This document shows, one piece after another, positions 1 through 8,946 of a stretch of 64,000 nucleotides of DNA. Where the stretch lies: NCBI RefSeq assembly GCF_001905885.1, contig NZ_LIYH01000008.1:310001-374000 (forward strand), given 5' to 3'. A program made the translations under genes and the position numbers. Position 1 is the stretch's first letter. Each line of letters begins with the position of its first letter. Below the pieces are notes generated by a model that searched no databases, was not told where the DNA came from, and saw nothing but the letters and a program-made list of their open reading frames with translations. The stretch is from Streptomyces sp. CB03234. GTDB lineage: Bacteria > Actinomycetota > Actinomycetes > Streptomycetales > Streptomycetaceae.

Positions 1-158
1 CCCGGGCCGGCAGAGCGGTCGTCGGCACCGGGTGGGGGGTGGAGCAGGTCATGGGGCGCCCGGGGAAGCGGATGTGGCGGTGCGGTGGGTTGGTCAGTTT
101 TCGCCAACTCCCTCGGCACAGCTACTCACCTGGGTGACAAATTTCGACCGATCAGTGA

Positions 159-173
159 GTGACGTACCGTCAC
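159..173. promoter_or_regulatory. Short palindrome at the end of the DUF3068 gene
   Basis: GTGACG-TAC-CGTCAC is a perfect 6-bp inverted repeat with a 3-bp centre. It lies in an unusually AT-rich stretch for this genome (about 95-175) and overlaps the DUF3068 stop codon. It could be an operator for a gene to the left of the window. No gene can be supported in positions 1-169, so this is only a candidate. Confidence 0.25.
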
Positions 174-1132
174 ATCGCTGGTCCGGCAGGAGAGTCGCGC
201 CGCCCGCCCCGGACCAGCAGCACCGCCCCTGCGGCCGTCAGCAGCGCGCCGAGGACGGCCGCGCCGAGGGGCGCCGCCTGACCCAGCAGGCGCAGCTTGC
301 GGTTGTCGGCCGAGGCCAGCGCCACCTGGGCGCGCTGGGTGGCGGGGGTGAACTCCATGCGCCGGCTGTCGAGGAGCACCACGGCGTCCTTGGTGGAACC
401 GGGTGCGCGCAGCACCTTCCGCGGCCCGATCGCCGCGTTCATGATGCGGCCCGTCCGCCGGTCGACGACGAGTTCGATGCCGTGGTTGGAGTACCACTCC
501 TCGGCGAGGACCTGGGGCCGGCCAGGTTGTCCCACCAGCCGGCCGGGCACCAGCCGGGTGCCCGTCTTCGCCGGTTCCACCCGGCCGGTGAAGCGGTAGC
601 CCTCGTACCCCTGGACTTTCTGCGTCCCGTCGAAGCGGAGGGTCACGGTGGACCCGAGTGTGCCGTCCCACCAGCGGTAGGACCGCTTCTCCACGTCGAA
701 GGGGAACTTCAGGTAGGCCTCGCCGTCGAAGGTCGGCGTCTCCTGGCAGCAGTGCACGGGCTCATTGGTGCGCCGGTCGGTGACCCAGCGCTCCAGCGTC
801 CACTGGAGCGAGTCGTGCGTGGCCGCGGCGGGCAGGGTGTGCTCGGCGTCCACCGAGGTGGAGACGTCCCAGACCGCCCGGCCGCTGCGGACGCTGTCGG
901 CCACGTCACCGCGTACCTGGCGGGTGATGGTCAGCGGGCGTCCGGTGACGGTTTCGATCCGGCGGGTGTCGAAATAACTGCCCGTACCGGTGAAGACGGT
1001 GACGGTGTCGACGTCGACGGGGGTCACTTTGGCGCGTGGCTGGACGTACCAGACCAGTAAAGGCGCGAGGACCAGCAGGAAGACACCGGTACCGAGAAGG
1101 ATCAGGGACAGGGGCGAAGCGGTGCGACGCAT
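170..1132 (-). CDS. DUF3068 (PorA-like) membrane protein
   Basis: A 320-residue protein of the actinobacterial DUF3068 family, whose biochemical role is not established. A membrane segment at residues 8-30 is followed by a long extracytoplasmic region and a second membrane segment near residues 283-308 with a short basic tail, so both ends are probably cytoplasmic. The external part is rich in Val/Thr/Asp with a vicinal Cys pair at 128-129. The start chosen is the ATG directly before the hydrophobic segment; the frame stays open far upstream but that part has no family resemblance and overlaps the opposite-strand PucR gene. It is divergent from the DUF2613-like gene. Family assignment is good; function unknown. 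Confidence 0.8.
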   Translation of the reverse strand: MRRTASPLSLILLGTGVFLLVLAPLLVWYVQPRAKVTPVDVDTVTVFTGTGSYFDTRRIETVTGRPLTITRQVRGDVADSVRSGRAVWDVSTSVDAEHTLPAAATHDSLQWTLERWVTDRRTNEPVHCCQETPTFDGEAYLKFPFDVEKRSYRWWDGTLGSTVTLRFDGTQKVQGYEGYRFTGRVEPAKTGTRLVPGRLVGQPGRPQVLAEEWYSNHGIELVVDRRTGRIMNAAIGPRKVLRAPGSTKDAVVLLDSRRMEFTPATQRAQVALASADNRKLRLLGQAAPLGAAVLGALLTAAGAVLLVRGGRRDSPAGPAM

Positions 1133-1216
1133 TGCGGACACTCCGTTGGGGGCCGGGGCGGGACTGCGCGGCGTACACGTGCACTGGCGTATGGGCCGGG
1201 AACCGTAGGGGTCCTC

Positions 1217-1231
1217 TTGACGGGCTGTCAA
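1217..1231. promoter_or_regulatory. TTGAC-N5-GTCAA inverted repeat in divergent intergenic region
   Basis: A perfect 5-bp inverted repeat, TTGAC GGGCT GTCAA, sits in the 180-bp gap between the divergent DUF3068 and DUF2613-like genes. Its left arm also reads as a good -35 hexamer, but no convincing -10 was found at the right spacing. It may be an operator or a promoter element, or chance. Confidence 0.25.
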
Positions 1232-1312
1232 TGCACTGGTGCCATGGGGTCGTCGCCGTTCGGGGTGGCGGACTCGTGGTGGGGTTCCAGCGTCAGAAAG
1301 GCCGACCCGACC

Positions 1313-1465
1313 ATGCCCAGACTGCTCGCCGCCGCCCTCACCGTGGCGGTCGCCGCGGCTCTCGCCGTGGGAGCGGCCCTCGCCATCGTGGCCCTGCTCG
1401 ACACCACCCCGGAACAGCCCAATGTGCCACTGATCAGCCATGAGACGGCTCTGCCCCGGGGGTGA
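1313..1465 (+). CDS. Small membrane protein, DUF2613-like
   Basis: A 50-residue protein beginning MPRLLAAALTVAVAAALAVG, with one long Ala/Val/Leu membrane segment at residues 3-28 followed by a short polar tail ending in Pro-Arg-Gly. Length, N-terminal anchor and tail match the small actinobacterial DUF2613 family, of unknown function. The ATG is preferred over the upstream in-frame TTG at 1217 because the hydrophobic segment starts right after it. The gene ends 6 bp before the PucR gene starts, so the two are probably co-transcribed. Confidence 0.6.
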   Translation: MPRLLAAALTVAVAAALAVGAALAIVALLDTTPEQPNVPLISHETALPRG

Positions 1466-1471
1466 CCCGAG

Positions 1472-2731
1472 TTGACCGGAGTGGACACGCAAGGCCTGCG
1501 GGCGCCGGCCGGTGATCGTTCGGCCTGGGCGGACCTGCCGCACCGGCAGGTGCGCGAGTTCGCCGACCGCGCCATGGCCGAAGTACCCGCACTCGCCCAA
1601 GAGATCCTGGACACGATCTGCCGCGAGCATCCCCGGATGCCGCTCCTCGTCGACGACTCCGGCGAGCTGGTCGCGCTGGTCGGCATCCGGCGTGCCCTGG
1701 AGGAGTTCCTCCAGCACCTCGTCCGGGGTTCCGGCAGCCCCCAGCTGCACCTGGAGGTCTTCCAGGACTTCGGCCGCGGGGAGGGTCAGCAGGGCCGCAC
1801 CCTCGACTCCCTCCAGGCGGTCTACCGGCTCGGGGTACGCCTCGCCTGGCGGCGGCTGGCGGAGATCGGCCATGAGGCCCGGATCCCGCCTCCGGCGATG
1901 TACGACCTCGCGGAGGCGGGCTTCGCCTTCCTCGACGGCCTGGTGGACCAGACGGTACGCGGCTACGCCGAGGCCGCGGCCCGCCAGGCCGGTGAACGGC
2001 TCAGGCTGCAGCGCAAGTTGACGCAGGCCCTGCTCGGCGAGCGCCGCCCTGACCGGTCCCGTCCCCTGGAGGAGCACGCCGCCGCCCATGCCGCCCGCAT
2101 CGGCTGGACCCTCCCGCAGCGGGTGGCCGTGGGGGTGCTGCTGCGCCCGGCCCGCGACTGCGTGGCACCGGCCGTGGGGGCGGAGGTGCTGCTGGACATG
2201 GAGAGCGAACGGCCGCTGCTGTTCGTACCGGATCCGGCGGTACCGGGCCGCTGTGAGCAGTTGCACCGGGCGCTGCGGGGCTGGACGGGGGCGATCGGTC
2301 CGGCCGTCCCGCTGGGGGACGCGGCGGCCTCGCTGCGGTGGGCGACGGAGGCGATGGGCCTCATCGAGCGCGGCCTGCTGCCGTCGGGCGAGCTCCTGCA
2401 CTGCACGGAGCACATCGACGCCCTGGTCCTGCTCCCGCCCGAGGAGCTGATCGAGGCGCTGGCCGACCGGTGCCTCGCCCCGCTCGCCGACCGCGGGCCC
2501 ACCCAGCGCCGCCGCCTGGCCGAGACCCTGCTGGCCTGGCTGGAAACCCGGGGCGGCGCGCCGGAGGTCGCCGCGCGGCTCGGGGTGCACCCGCAGACGG
2601 TCCGCTACCGGATGCGGCAGATCAAGGAGCTGTGGGGTGACGAGGTGGAGGATCCGGACCGCCGCTTCGAACTGGAGCTGGTCCTCCGGGCCCAGCGATT
2701 ACAGGGACGCCTGTCGCTGCCCGGCCGCTGA
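1472..2731 (+). CDS. PucR/CdaR-family transcriptional regulator
   Basis: A 419-residue regulator. The C-terminal helix-turn-helix characteristic of PucR/CdaR proteins is at about residues 345-400, with the core APEVAARLGVHPQTVRYRMR. The N-terminal 300 residues are mostly helical and carry no sensor domain I can name. Members of this family control purine catabolism, sugar diacid use or unknown targets in actinomycetes, so the target here cannot be named. TTG at 1472 is taken as the start; GTG at 1481 is an alternative. It follows the small membrane protein gene by 6 bp and its coding strand is opposite to DUF3068. Confidence 0.85.
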   Translation: MTGVDTQGLRAPAGDRSAWADLPHRQVREFADRAMAEVPALAQEILDTICREHPRMPLLVDDSGELVALVGIRRALEEFLQHLVRGSGSPQLHLEVFQDFGRGEGQQGRTLDSLQAVYRLGVRLAWRRLAEIGHEARIPPPAMYDLAEAGFAFLDGLVDQTVRGYAEAAARQAGERLRLQRKLTQALLGERRPDRSRPLEEHAAAHAARIGWTLPQRVAVGVLLRPARDCVAPAVGAEVLLDMESERPLLFVPDPAVPGRCEQLHRALRGWTGAIGPAVPLGDAAASLRWATEAMGLIERGLLPSGELLHCTEHIDALVLLPPEELIEALADRCLAPLADRGPTQRRRLAETLLAWLETRGGAPEVAARLGVHPQTVRYRMRQIKELWGDEVEDPDRRFELELVLRAQRLQGRLSLPGR

Positions 2732-2891
2732 ACCGGCCGGCCGGCGCGGCATGCCCCTGCCCGGCTCTTGACTGCTCCGGTGACAGCCGCGATCCTCCTC
2801 GCACAATTTATGCGAACATGACAATCACCGCTGAGGCTCGGGACTTGCCCGCGCCCGGCTCCTCGACGGTGCCGCCCTCGTCCGGACATGG

Positions 2892-4961
2892 GTGATGACC
2901 TTGCTGCGACGCTCGCACGCCAGGCTCAAGGGTCTCGCGGTGCTGTCCCTGCTCCTCTCCCTCATGGCCCTGGGCCCCACCCCCGCGGGGGCAGGCCCGT
3001 CGGCCGGCCCCGGATGGTGGGACCCGGTCGCCCGGCCCACGCCCGACTCCCGCGTCGACGTCACCGGGGAGCCGTTCAAGGGCACCGACGCCCAGGGCCG
3101 GGTGCGGGGCTTCGTCGACGCGCACGACCACCTGATGTCCAACGAGGCCTTCGGCGGCCGGCTGATCTGCGGCAAGCCCTTCTCGGAGCTCGGCGTCGCC
3201 GACGCGCTCAAGGACTGCCCGGAGCACTACCCCGACGGCTCCCTCGCGGTCTTCGACTTCATCACCAAGGGCGGCGACGGCAGGCACGACCCGCACGGCT
3301 GGCCGACGTTCAAGGACTGGCCCGCCCATGACTCGCTGACGCACCAGCAGAACTACTACGCCTGGGTGGAGCGCGCCTGGCGCGGCGGCCAGCGCGTGCT
3401 CGTCAACGACCTCGTCACCAACGGCGTCATCTGCTCGGTCTACTTCTTCAAGGACCGCGGCTGCGACGAGATGACCTCCATCCGCCTCCAGGCACGCAAG
3501 ACGTACGAGATGCAGGCGTACGTCGACCGGATGTACGGCGGGCCCGGCAAGGGCTGGTTCCGGATCGTCACCGACTCCGCGCAGGCACGCGCGGTGATCG
3601 AGCAGGGCAAGATGGCCGTCGTCCTGGGCGTGGAGACCTCGGAGCCGTTCGGCTGCAAGCAGATCCTGGACGTTCCCCAGTGCGGCAGGGACGACATCGA
3701 CCGGGGTCTGGACGAGCTGCACGCGCTCGGCGTCCGCAGCATGTTCCTGTGCCACAAGTTCGACAACGCCCTGTGCGGGGTCAGGTTCGACTCGGGCACC
3801 CTCGGAACGGCCATCAATGTCGGCCAGTTCCTGTCGACGGGCACCTTCTGGAAGACGGAGAAGTGCACCGGGCCCCAGGCCGACAACCCCATCGGTCTCG
3901 CACCGGCGGCCGAGGCGGAGAAGAAGCTCCCGCCGGGCGTGACGGTCCCCTCGTACGCGGCCGACGCGCGCTGCAACACCCGGGGGCTGACCGCGCTCGG
4001 CGAGTACGCGCTGCGCGGCATGATGCGGCGGGGGATGATGATCGAGATCGACCACATGAGCGTGAAGGCCACGGGCCGCGTCCTGGACGTCCTGGAGTCC
4101 GAGTCGTACCCCGGTGTGCTCTCCTCGCACAGCTGGATGGACATCGACTGGACGGAGCGGGTCTACCGCCTCGGTGGCTTCATCGCCCAGTACATGCACG
4201 GCGCCGAGGCCTTCACCGCCGAGGCGCGGCGCACCGACGCCCTGCGCGAGAAGTACGGAGCCGGCTACGGCTACGGCACCGACATGAACGGCGTCGGCGG
4301 CTGGCCGGCGCCCCGCGGCACGGACACCCCCGACCCCGTGCGCTACCCGTTCCGCAGCGCCGACGGCGGCTCGCTCATCGACCGGCAGACCACCGGCGAG
4401 CGCACCTGGGACATCAACACCGACGGCGCCGCCCACTACGGCCTCGTGCCCGACTGGCTGGAGGACATCCGCGTCACCGGCGGCCAGGACGTCATCGACG
4501 ACCTCTTCCGCGGCGCCGAGTCCTACCTCACCACCTGGGGCGCCTCGGAGCGCCACCGCCCGGACGAGAACCTGGCGGCCGGCTCCACCGTCACGGCCAG
4601 TACGTCGGAGTGGAACCCGTTCACGAGTCACGCCCCCGCCCGCGCCGTGGACGGCGACCCGGGCACGCGCTGGGCGAGCGACTGGCGCGACCCCCAGTGG
4701 CTGCGGATCGACCTGGGAACCACGCGTGCGGTCGGGCGGGTCACGCTCGACTGGGAGCGCGCGTACGCCAAGGCGTACCGGATCGAGGTGTCCGCCGACG
4801 GCGACGACTGGCGCACCGTCCGGTCCACCACCGCCGGGGACGGCGGCCTGGACACCGTACGGTTCTCCGCCGTACCGGCCCGCTTCGTCCGCGTCATGGG
4901 ACTGGAACGCGGGACCGGATGGGGCTACTCGCTCCATGAGGTCGGCGTGTTCAGCCGCTGA
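2892..4961 (+). CDS. Secreted dipeptidase-like (M19-type) metalloprotein with C-terminal discoidin domain
   Basis: A 689-residue protein with a signal peptide (residues 1-34, ending PTPAGAG). The body resembles membrane dipeptidase/amidohydrolase TIM barrels: a metal-binding HDH at 78-80 in FVDAHDHLM, later IEIDHMS and SSHSW motifs. The last 130 residues form an F5/8 type C (discoidin, CBM32-like) module, recognisable by NLAAGSTVTAST, a DGDPGTRWAS segment and RYxR-type ending, probably binding cell-wall or extracellular glycan. It is therefore an exported hydrolase of unproven substrate. The start is ambiguous (GTG 2892 or ATG 2895) and no strong Shine-Dalgarno is seen. It runs in the same direction as the lactonase gene 63 bp downstream. 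Confidence 0.75.
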   Translation: MMTLLRRSHARLKGLAVLSLLLSLMALGPTPAGAGPSAGPGWWDPVARPTPDSRVDVTGEPFKGTDAQGRVRGFVDAHDHLMSNEAFGGRLICGKPFSELGVADALKDCPEHYPDGSLAVFDFITKGGDGRHDPHGWPTFKDWPAHDSLTHQQNYYAWVERAWRGGQRVLVNDLVTNGVICSVYFFKDRGCDEMTSIRLQARKTYEMQAYVDRMYGGPGKGWFRIVTDSAQARAVIEQGKMAVVLGVETSEPFGCKQILDVPQCGRDDIDRGLDELHALGVRSMFLCHKFDNALCGVRFDSGTLGTAINVGQFLSTGTFWKTEKCTGPQADNPIGLAPAAEAEKKLPPGVTVPSYAADARCNTRGLTALGEYALRGMMRRGMMIEIDHMSVKATGRVLDVLESESYPGVLSSHSWMDIDWTERVYRLGGFIAQYMHGAEAFTAEARRTDALREKYGAGYGYGTDMNGVGGWPAPRGTDTPDPVRYPFRSADGGSLIDRQTTGERTWDINTDGAAHYGLVPDWLEDIRVTGGQDVIDDLFRGAESYLTTWGASERHRPDENLAAGSTVTASTSEWNPFTSHAPARAVDGDPGTRWASDWRDPQWLRIDLGTTRAVGRVTLDWERAYAKAYRIEVSADGDDWRTVRSTTAGDGGLDTVRFSAVPARFVRVMGLERGTGWGYSLHEVGVFSR

Positions 4962-5024
4962 CGCCGGCCGGCCGTGCTTACAGTGCCCAGCCAGTCCGTC
5001 AGGAACGGCAGAGAGGGCATCGGC

Positions 5025-6062
5025 GTGCAGTGGGCGTACATCGGCTCGTTCACCTCGGGGGGCGGCCGCGGCATCACGGTCGCGGCCGTCGACCCGGCGA
5101 CCGGGGCGCTGACCCCGCGTACGAGCGTCGACACCGTGGTCAACCCCTCGTGTCTGGCTCTGGCCCCCGGGACCGGGGTGCTCTACGCGGTGAGCGATAC
5201 GGAGCCGGGCGCGGCCGCCGCGTTCCGGGCCGGGTCGGACGGCAGCCTCACCGCCCTCGGCCCGCCGGCCGACGTCGGCGGCTTTGGCCCCACCCACCTC
5301 ATCGTCGCCGGGCGCAGGCTGCTCACCGCCAACTACGGCTCGGGCAGCGTCAGCAGCCTCGCGGTGGGGCCCGACGGCAGCCTCGCCGGTCCGCCCGCCG
5401 TACTCGCGCACCGGGGCTCGGGCCCCGACCCCGACCGGCAGCAGGGTCCGCACGCCCACCAGGTGCTGCCCGACCCCGGCGGGCGATGGGTGCTCAGTGT
5501 CGACCTGGGCACCGATTCGGTACGGGTCTGCGCGCTCGACCCGGCCTCCGGAGAGCTCCGGCTCCACACCGAGACCGCGCTCCGCGCCGGGTCGGGGCCG
5601 CGGCACCTCGCCTTCCACCCGGACGGCGAGGTGGTGTACGTCCTGCACGAGCTGGAGCCGCAGATGACCGTCTGCCGTTGGGATCCGGCGTCCGGGCGCC
5701 TGGAACCGCTGGCGGAGGTGGCGATCGATCCCGAAGGCGCGTCCGAGGGGGACCGGGTCCACCCCTCCGTCGTCCGCGTCTCGCGCGACGGGCGTTTCGT
5801 CCGGGCCGCCGTGCGCGGCAGCAACAGGGTCCTGACGTTCTCCCTCTCCGACGGGGCGGAGAAACCACGGCTCACCGGCAGCGTGGATTGCGGTGGCGTG
5901 TGGCCGCGCGACCTGGTGGCGGATCCGTCCGGACGCCGGCTGTACGTCGTCAACGAGTGGTCCGGGGACATCACCTGGTTCGACGTGGACACGGACAGCG
6001 GACAACTGCGCCACGTCGGCGCGGTGGCGGTGCCGGCCGCCGCGTGTGTGGTCTTCTCCTGA
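5025..6062 (+). CDS. Lactonase-family seven-bladed beta-propeller (6-phosphogluconolactonase type)
   Basis: A 345-residue cytosolic beta-propeller of the YbhE/Pgl-like lactonase family. Typical blade signatures are visible: YIGSFTSG at the N-terminus, GPTHLIVAGRRLLTANYGSG, GPHAHQVLPDPGGRWVLSVDLGTD, GPRHLAFHPDG and the closing WPRDLVADPSGRRLYVVNEWSGD. Enzymes of this family hydrolyse 6-phosphogluconolactone or related carboxylactones; the true substrate is unknown. GTG at 5025 is chosen because GAGAGG precedes it at proper distance and the propeller begins immediately. It lies 63 bp after the dipeptidase-like gene. Confidence 0.85.
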   Translation: MQWAYIGSFTSGGGRGITVAAVDPATGALTPRTSVDTVVNPSCLALAPGTGVLYAVSDTEPGAAAAFRAGSDGSLTALGPPADVGGFGPTHLIVAGRRLLTANYGSGSVSSLAVGPDGSLAGPPAVLAHRGSGPDPDRQQGPHAHQVLPDPGGRWVLSVDLGTDSVRVCALDPASGELRLHTETALRAGSGPRHLAFHPDGEVVYVLHELEPQMTVCRWDPASGRLEPLAEVAIDPEGASEGDRVHPSVVRVSRDGRFVRAAVRGSNRVLTFSLSDGAEKPRLTGSVDCGGVWPRDLVADPSGRRLYVVNEWSGDITWFDVDTDSGQLRHVGAVAVPAAACVVFS

Positions 6063-6160
6063 CCTCCGGCATACCTGTCCCCCGACCGTTCGGCGGCCCG
6101 GGACCGGGCCGGGAAACAGCCGGCGCGGCCGGTCAACGGCCGTGCCCGCAAAAGCTCCTC

Positions 6161-6991
6161 CTAGGTTCGGCCGGGCTGGTCAGGCAGCGCTTCCACGTCC
6201 TCCCTGGCGTATCGCCCCAGGGCTCCCGGTCGGATTCCGAGGCGCTCGGCGGTCACTTCGAACTTCCCGACGGGCCAGCCCAGAAGTGCCGCCGCTTCCT
6301 TGGTCGTCAGGCTGGCCGCGATCCAGGCATGGCGCTCGCGGACCGTGGCGGTGATCTGCTCCTCGGCGAGCCCGTCGAGATCGCCCACCGCGTACATGGG
6401 ATGTCCCTTGAATTCGGCGATGGGGCGCAGCAGTCCGCGATCGGCCAGGGCCTGCACATCCACGCGTTCGACTTCCATCTGCGTGCGCCGGGAGAGGTGC
6501 TCCGCCGCCTTGATGGACCCGAGACCGGGATGGTCGCCCACGGCGGCGCGGATTTCTTCGACACGGTCCGGCAGAGTGGCGGCCACGGTGTACGACCAGC
6601 GTTTGTCGTCCACGTCCGGGGGCGGGATCACGCCGTGCTGAACGGCACGGGGCACCTGCCAGTTCTCCAGGCCCAGCCATTTCGCCAGCTGGATCGGTCC
6701 GAAGGCCCGCCCCCTGGCGCCTTTCCCGCTGTTGGCCCTCCCGAAGCCCGAACCCGCGGCCCCCGGAGCCGGTGCGGTCGCCGAGGCCTGTCCGCTGCCT
6801 CGGCCGCCCAGCGCGGACACTATCTCCTCGATGCGGTCCGGCAGCGTCTTGGCCAGCGTGAGCGACCACCGCTCGTCGTCGATGTCAGGGGGCGGTATCA
6901 GTCCGCGCGCCTGGGCCCGGCGCACGTCCCTCGGTTCCAGCCCCAGCCAGTCGGCCAACTGGATCGGCCCAAAGTCTCGTTCCCTGGCCAT
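6161..6991 (-). CDS. Hypothetical protein with two tandem copies of a helix-turn-helix-like domain
   Basis: A 276-residue protein I do not recognise by name. Residues 6-56 and 96-146 are two copies of one domain: both read FGPIQLA(D/K)WLGLE, then RA and IPPPD(I/V)DD(E/K)RWS and TLPDR(I/V)EEI. They are separated by a 40-residue Gly/Ala/Ser-rich linker. The C-terminal third contains another helical segment, SLTTKEAAALLGWPVGKFEV, with the rhythm of an excisionase/MerR-like DNA-reading helix, and RPGALGRYAREDVEALP, again typical of such folds. It is plausibly DNA-binding. No signal peptide. The Shine-Dalgarno GGGGAGGGG supports the ATG at 6991. Confidence 0.6.
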   Translation of the reverse strand: MARERDFGPIQLADWLGLEPRDVRRAQARGLIPPPDIDDERWSLTLAKTLPDRIEEIVSALGGRGSGQASATAPAPGAAGSGFGRANSGKGARGRAFGPIQLAKWLGLENWQVPRAVQHGVIPPPDVDDKRWSYTVAATLPDRVEEIRAAVGDHPGLGSIKAAEHLSRRTQMEVERVDVQALADRGLLRPIAEFKGHPMYAVGDLDGLAEEQITATVRERHAWIAASLTTKEAAALLGWPVGKFEVTAERLGIRPGALGRYAREDVEALPDQPGRT

Positions 6992-7049
6992 GTGCCCCTC
7001 CCCGTACGTCGGTTCCGCCGACGATCACTCTATGCGGCGGGTCCGACAG

Positions 7050-7277
7050 TCAGGAGGACGCGCGGGCGCCCGGCTGGATCGAGGCCTTCGACTGCACCGT
7101 GTCGACGGTGTGCACGGCCTCGTCCAGTACATGCTGTCCGAGCTTGCCGTCGACTCCCACCTGGACGCGGTCGATCAGGCCCTCGTTGAGGGATTCGGCG
7201 TGGGCGGTCCCGCAGACCGACAGGGCGGCGCCGGTGAGGGCGAGCGTGGCCAGGGGGCGCTTGCTTGTACGTGGCAT
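7050..7277 (-). CDS. Small secreted hypothetical protein
   Basis: A 75-residue protein with a clear signal peptide: basic start MPRTSKRP, hydrophobic core LATLALTGAALSVCG and a cleavage site after AHA near residue 27. The mature part of about 48 residues is polar, with no cysteine, and contains evenly spaced Val/Leu (VQVGVDGKLGQHVLDEAVHT). It is not a chaplin, since the paired cysteines and GNN motifs are missing. It resembles the small exported proteins of unknown function common in Streptomyces. ATG at 7277 fits the signal peptide exactly. Confidence 0.55.
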   Translation of the reverse strand: MPRTSKRPLATLALTGAALSVCGTAHAESLNEGLIDRVQVGVDGKLGQHVLDEAVHTVDTVQSKASIQPGARASS

Positions 7278-7479
7278 GCCCGGCCAACGATCCCTGCCGG
7301 GCCGGTCACGGCGCCGGTCGCCCGTCCGGGGGAACCGGCGGTCGGCGCGCCCCGGGCGGTCCCCCGCGATCGGGTGCCGTTCAGTACGACTAGTGCGCGC
7401 GGGCGGATGACCCGCCCTGCTGCGGGGCAGCGACACACCGGCTGGTCCTCAGCCCTCGACACGCCCCTTGGGGATGACC

Positions 7480-7995
7480 ATGAAGAAACCTCTCCTCGCC
7501 TGCCTGGCCGCGGTTCTCACCGCCGCCGTGGCCACCGGCGGGTACCTCGCCCTCCAGCACGTCACCGACCCTTCCGAGCCGGTCCGAACCGTCACCGCCT
7601 CCTACGACCCCGGCGCGGCCCGTGACGTGGCGAGCAGCGCCGACGACGTCTTCCACGGCACGGTGGTACGCCTGACCGGCCGGCGGACCATCGCCGAGAT
7701 CCCCTCCCGGCTGTACGAGGTGCGCGTCGGGCACGTCTTCAAGGGCGGCCTCACGGGTACCGTCACGCTCACGCAGCCGGAGGGCCATCCCACCCTGGAG
7801 CCGGGCGGGAAGTACGTGTTCGCCACCACCTCGTGGCACAACGAGGACAATGAGCACGGCCTCCTGTCGGGCACCCGCCCCTACCCGGCCCCCGACCTCA
7901 CGGCACCGGTGCTGGGCACGCCGGCCCGGGCGGGGGTGACCGTCGCGGAGTACTGGCGGGACGCCGTGGACGGGCGGACCGGCTCCTCCCGTTGA
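7480..7995 (+). CDS. Membrane-anchored or secreted hypothetical protein
   Basis: A 171-residue protein starting MKKPLLACLAAVLTAAVATGG, a signal peptide or N-terminal anchor followed by a compact beta-rich domain of about 130 residues (GTVVRLTGRR, YEVRVGHVFKGGLTGTVTL, PGGKYVFATT). The pattern resembles the small extracytoplasmic beta-barrel proteins that Streptomyces encodes in many copies, but I cannot name a family. The starts at 7468 (TTG) and 7474 (ATG) are possible; 7480 is favoured because TTGGGG lies 5-10 bases upstream and the basic residues follow it. No operon partner is evident. Confidence 0.55.
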   Translation: MKKPLLACLAAVLTAAVATGGYLALQHVTDPSEPVRTVTASYDPGAARDVASSADDVFHGTVVRLTGRRTIAEIPSRLYEVRVGHVFKGGLTGTVTLTQPEGHPTLEPGGKYVFATTSWHNEDNEHGLLSGTRPYPAPDLTAPVLGTPARAGVTVAEYWRDAVDGRTGSSR

Positions 7996-8019
7996 CGCGG
8001 CGCGTTCACCGCGGCGCGT

Positions 8020-8901
8020 TCAGCACAGCACGTTGAGCGCGCCCGGTCGCACCCGGGCCGTGACGGGGAGCGTCGCGTCGACCTCACCGTCCGTGCCGTA
8101 GGGGAGGTCGCGGTCGGCCTCGATGCGGACCTCCTTGCCGCGCAGGACCTCGACCTGTGGCCGCCGCAGGTGCGCGCCGGTCTTGAGCTCGTTCATCATC
8201 GCGAAGAAGAGCCGTTTCGGGGCGTGCTGGATGACGACGACGTCCAGCAGGCCGTCGTCGACACGCGCGTCCGGCGCGATGCGGCGGCCGAAGCCGTAGA
8301 AGGCGGAGTTGGCGGCGACGACCGTGTAGCCACGCCGTTCGTGCGTCGTGCCGTCGACGGTGATGCGGTACGTCGCCGGCCGCCAGCCGGCCACCGCGCG
8401 CGCCCCGCCCGCGTAGTACGAGGCGGAGCCGCGCAGCAGCCGGGACTGGTTGGCGTACCGGTTGGCCAGCGCGTCGACCCCGGCGTACACGCTGCCGAGC
8501 ACCGGGACCTTGGGGTGTACGGCGGATTCGGCCTCGATGGTGTCGACGGCGCGTGGTGCGGCGTGCAGCAGCAGGTCGGCCAGGGCCGGGGGTTCGGTGG
8601 GCAGTTCCAGGGCCCTGGCGAAGTCGTTGCCGCGGCCGGACGGGACGAGGCTGAGGACCGCGTCGGTGCCGCTGAGTACGCCGCCGACGGCGCCGGCCAT
8701 CCCGTCGCCGCCGACCGCGAGCACCACGTGCCCCTGCGCGGCGGCCTGCCGCGCCAGCTCGCGGGCGTGGTCGAGGCTGCGGCTGTAGCGGGTGTCCAGT
8801 CCGGCTCCCGCCTCCCGCAGGAGCCGGGCCACGGGCAGCAGGGCCGCCGTGCCGCTGGAACGTCCCGCGGCCGGGTTGACGACGGCGGTGAACTGTCGCA
8901 T
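8020..8901 (-). CDS. Diacylglycerol kinase-family lipid kinase
   Basis: A 293-residue lipid kinase of the DAGK/sphingosine-kinase (DgkB-like) fold. The nucleotide-binding loop AVGGDGMAGAVGG lies near residues 62-74, and the family motif VPSGRGNDFARAL follows near 86-98; the C-terminal half is the beta-rich lipid domain with a final GTDGE motif near 272. Such enzymes phosphorylate diacylglycerol or related lipids at the membrane. A strong GGAGG precedes the ATG. The gene starts 45 bp after the stop of the FAD oxidase gene on the same strand, so the two are likely one operon acting on glycerolipid intermediates. Confidence 0.85.
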   Translation of the reverse strand: MRQFTAVVNPAAGRSSGTAALLPVARLLREAGAGLDTRYSRSLDHARELARQAAAQGHVVLAVGGDGMAGAVGGVLSGTDAVLSLVPSGRGNDFARALELPTEPPALADLLLHAAPRAVDTIEAESAVHPKVPVLGSVYAGVDALANRYANQSRLLRGSASYYAGGARAVAGWRPATYRITVDGTTHERRGYTVVAANSAFYGFGRRIAPDARVDDGLLDVVVIQHAPKRLFFAMMNELKTGAHLRRPQVEVLRGKEVRIEADRDLPYGTDGEVDATLPVTARVRPGALNVLC

Positions 8902-8946
8902 GTGCGCGCCTCCGTAGGGCAGGTCGGGGCAGGGGCGGGGCTCGGG

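Noticed and set aside
1..169. A gene at the left edge
   Set aside because: No frame has a ribosome binding site or family motif; only a palindrome and an AT-rich patch are seen.
170..2590. An 806-codon open frame on the minus strand
   Set aside because: Only 170-1132 has family-like sequence; the upstream part is antisense to the PucR gene and is Arg/Gln-rich, as GC-rich shadow frames are.
2808..6014. A 1068-codon open frame on the minus strand
   Set aside because: It is antisense to the dipeptidase-like and lactonase genes, has Arg/Val/Gly-rich shadow composition and shows no motif.
7050..7277. Chaplin or rodlin gene
   Set aside because: The mature part lacks the chaplin cysteines and GNN-type motifs and is not rodlin-like.
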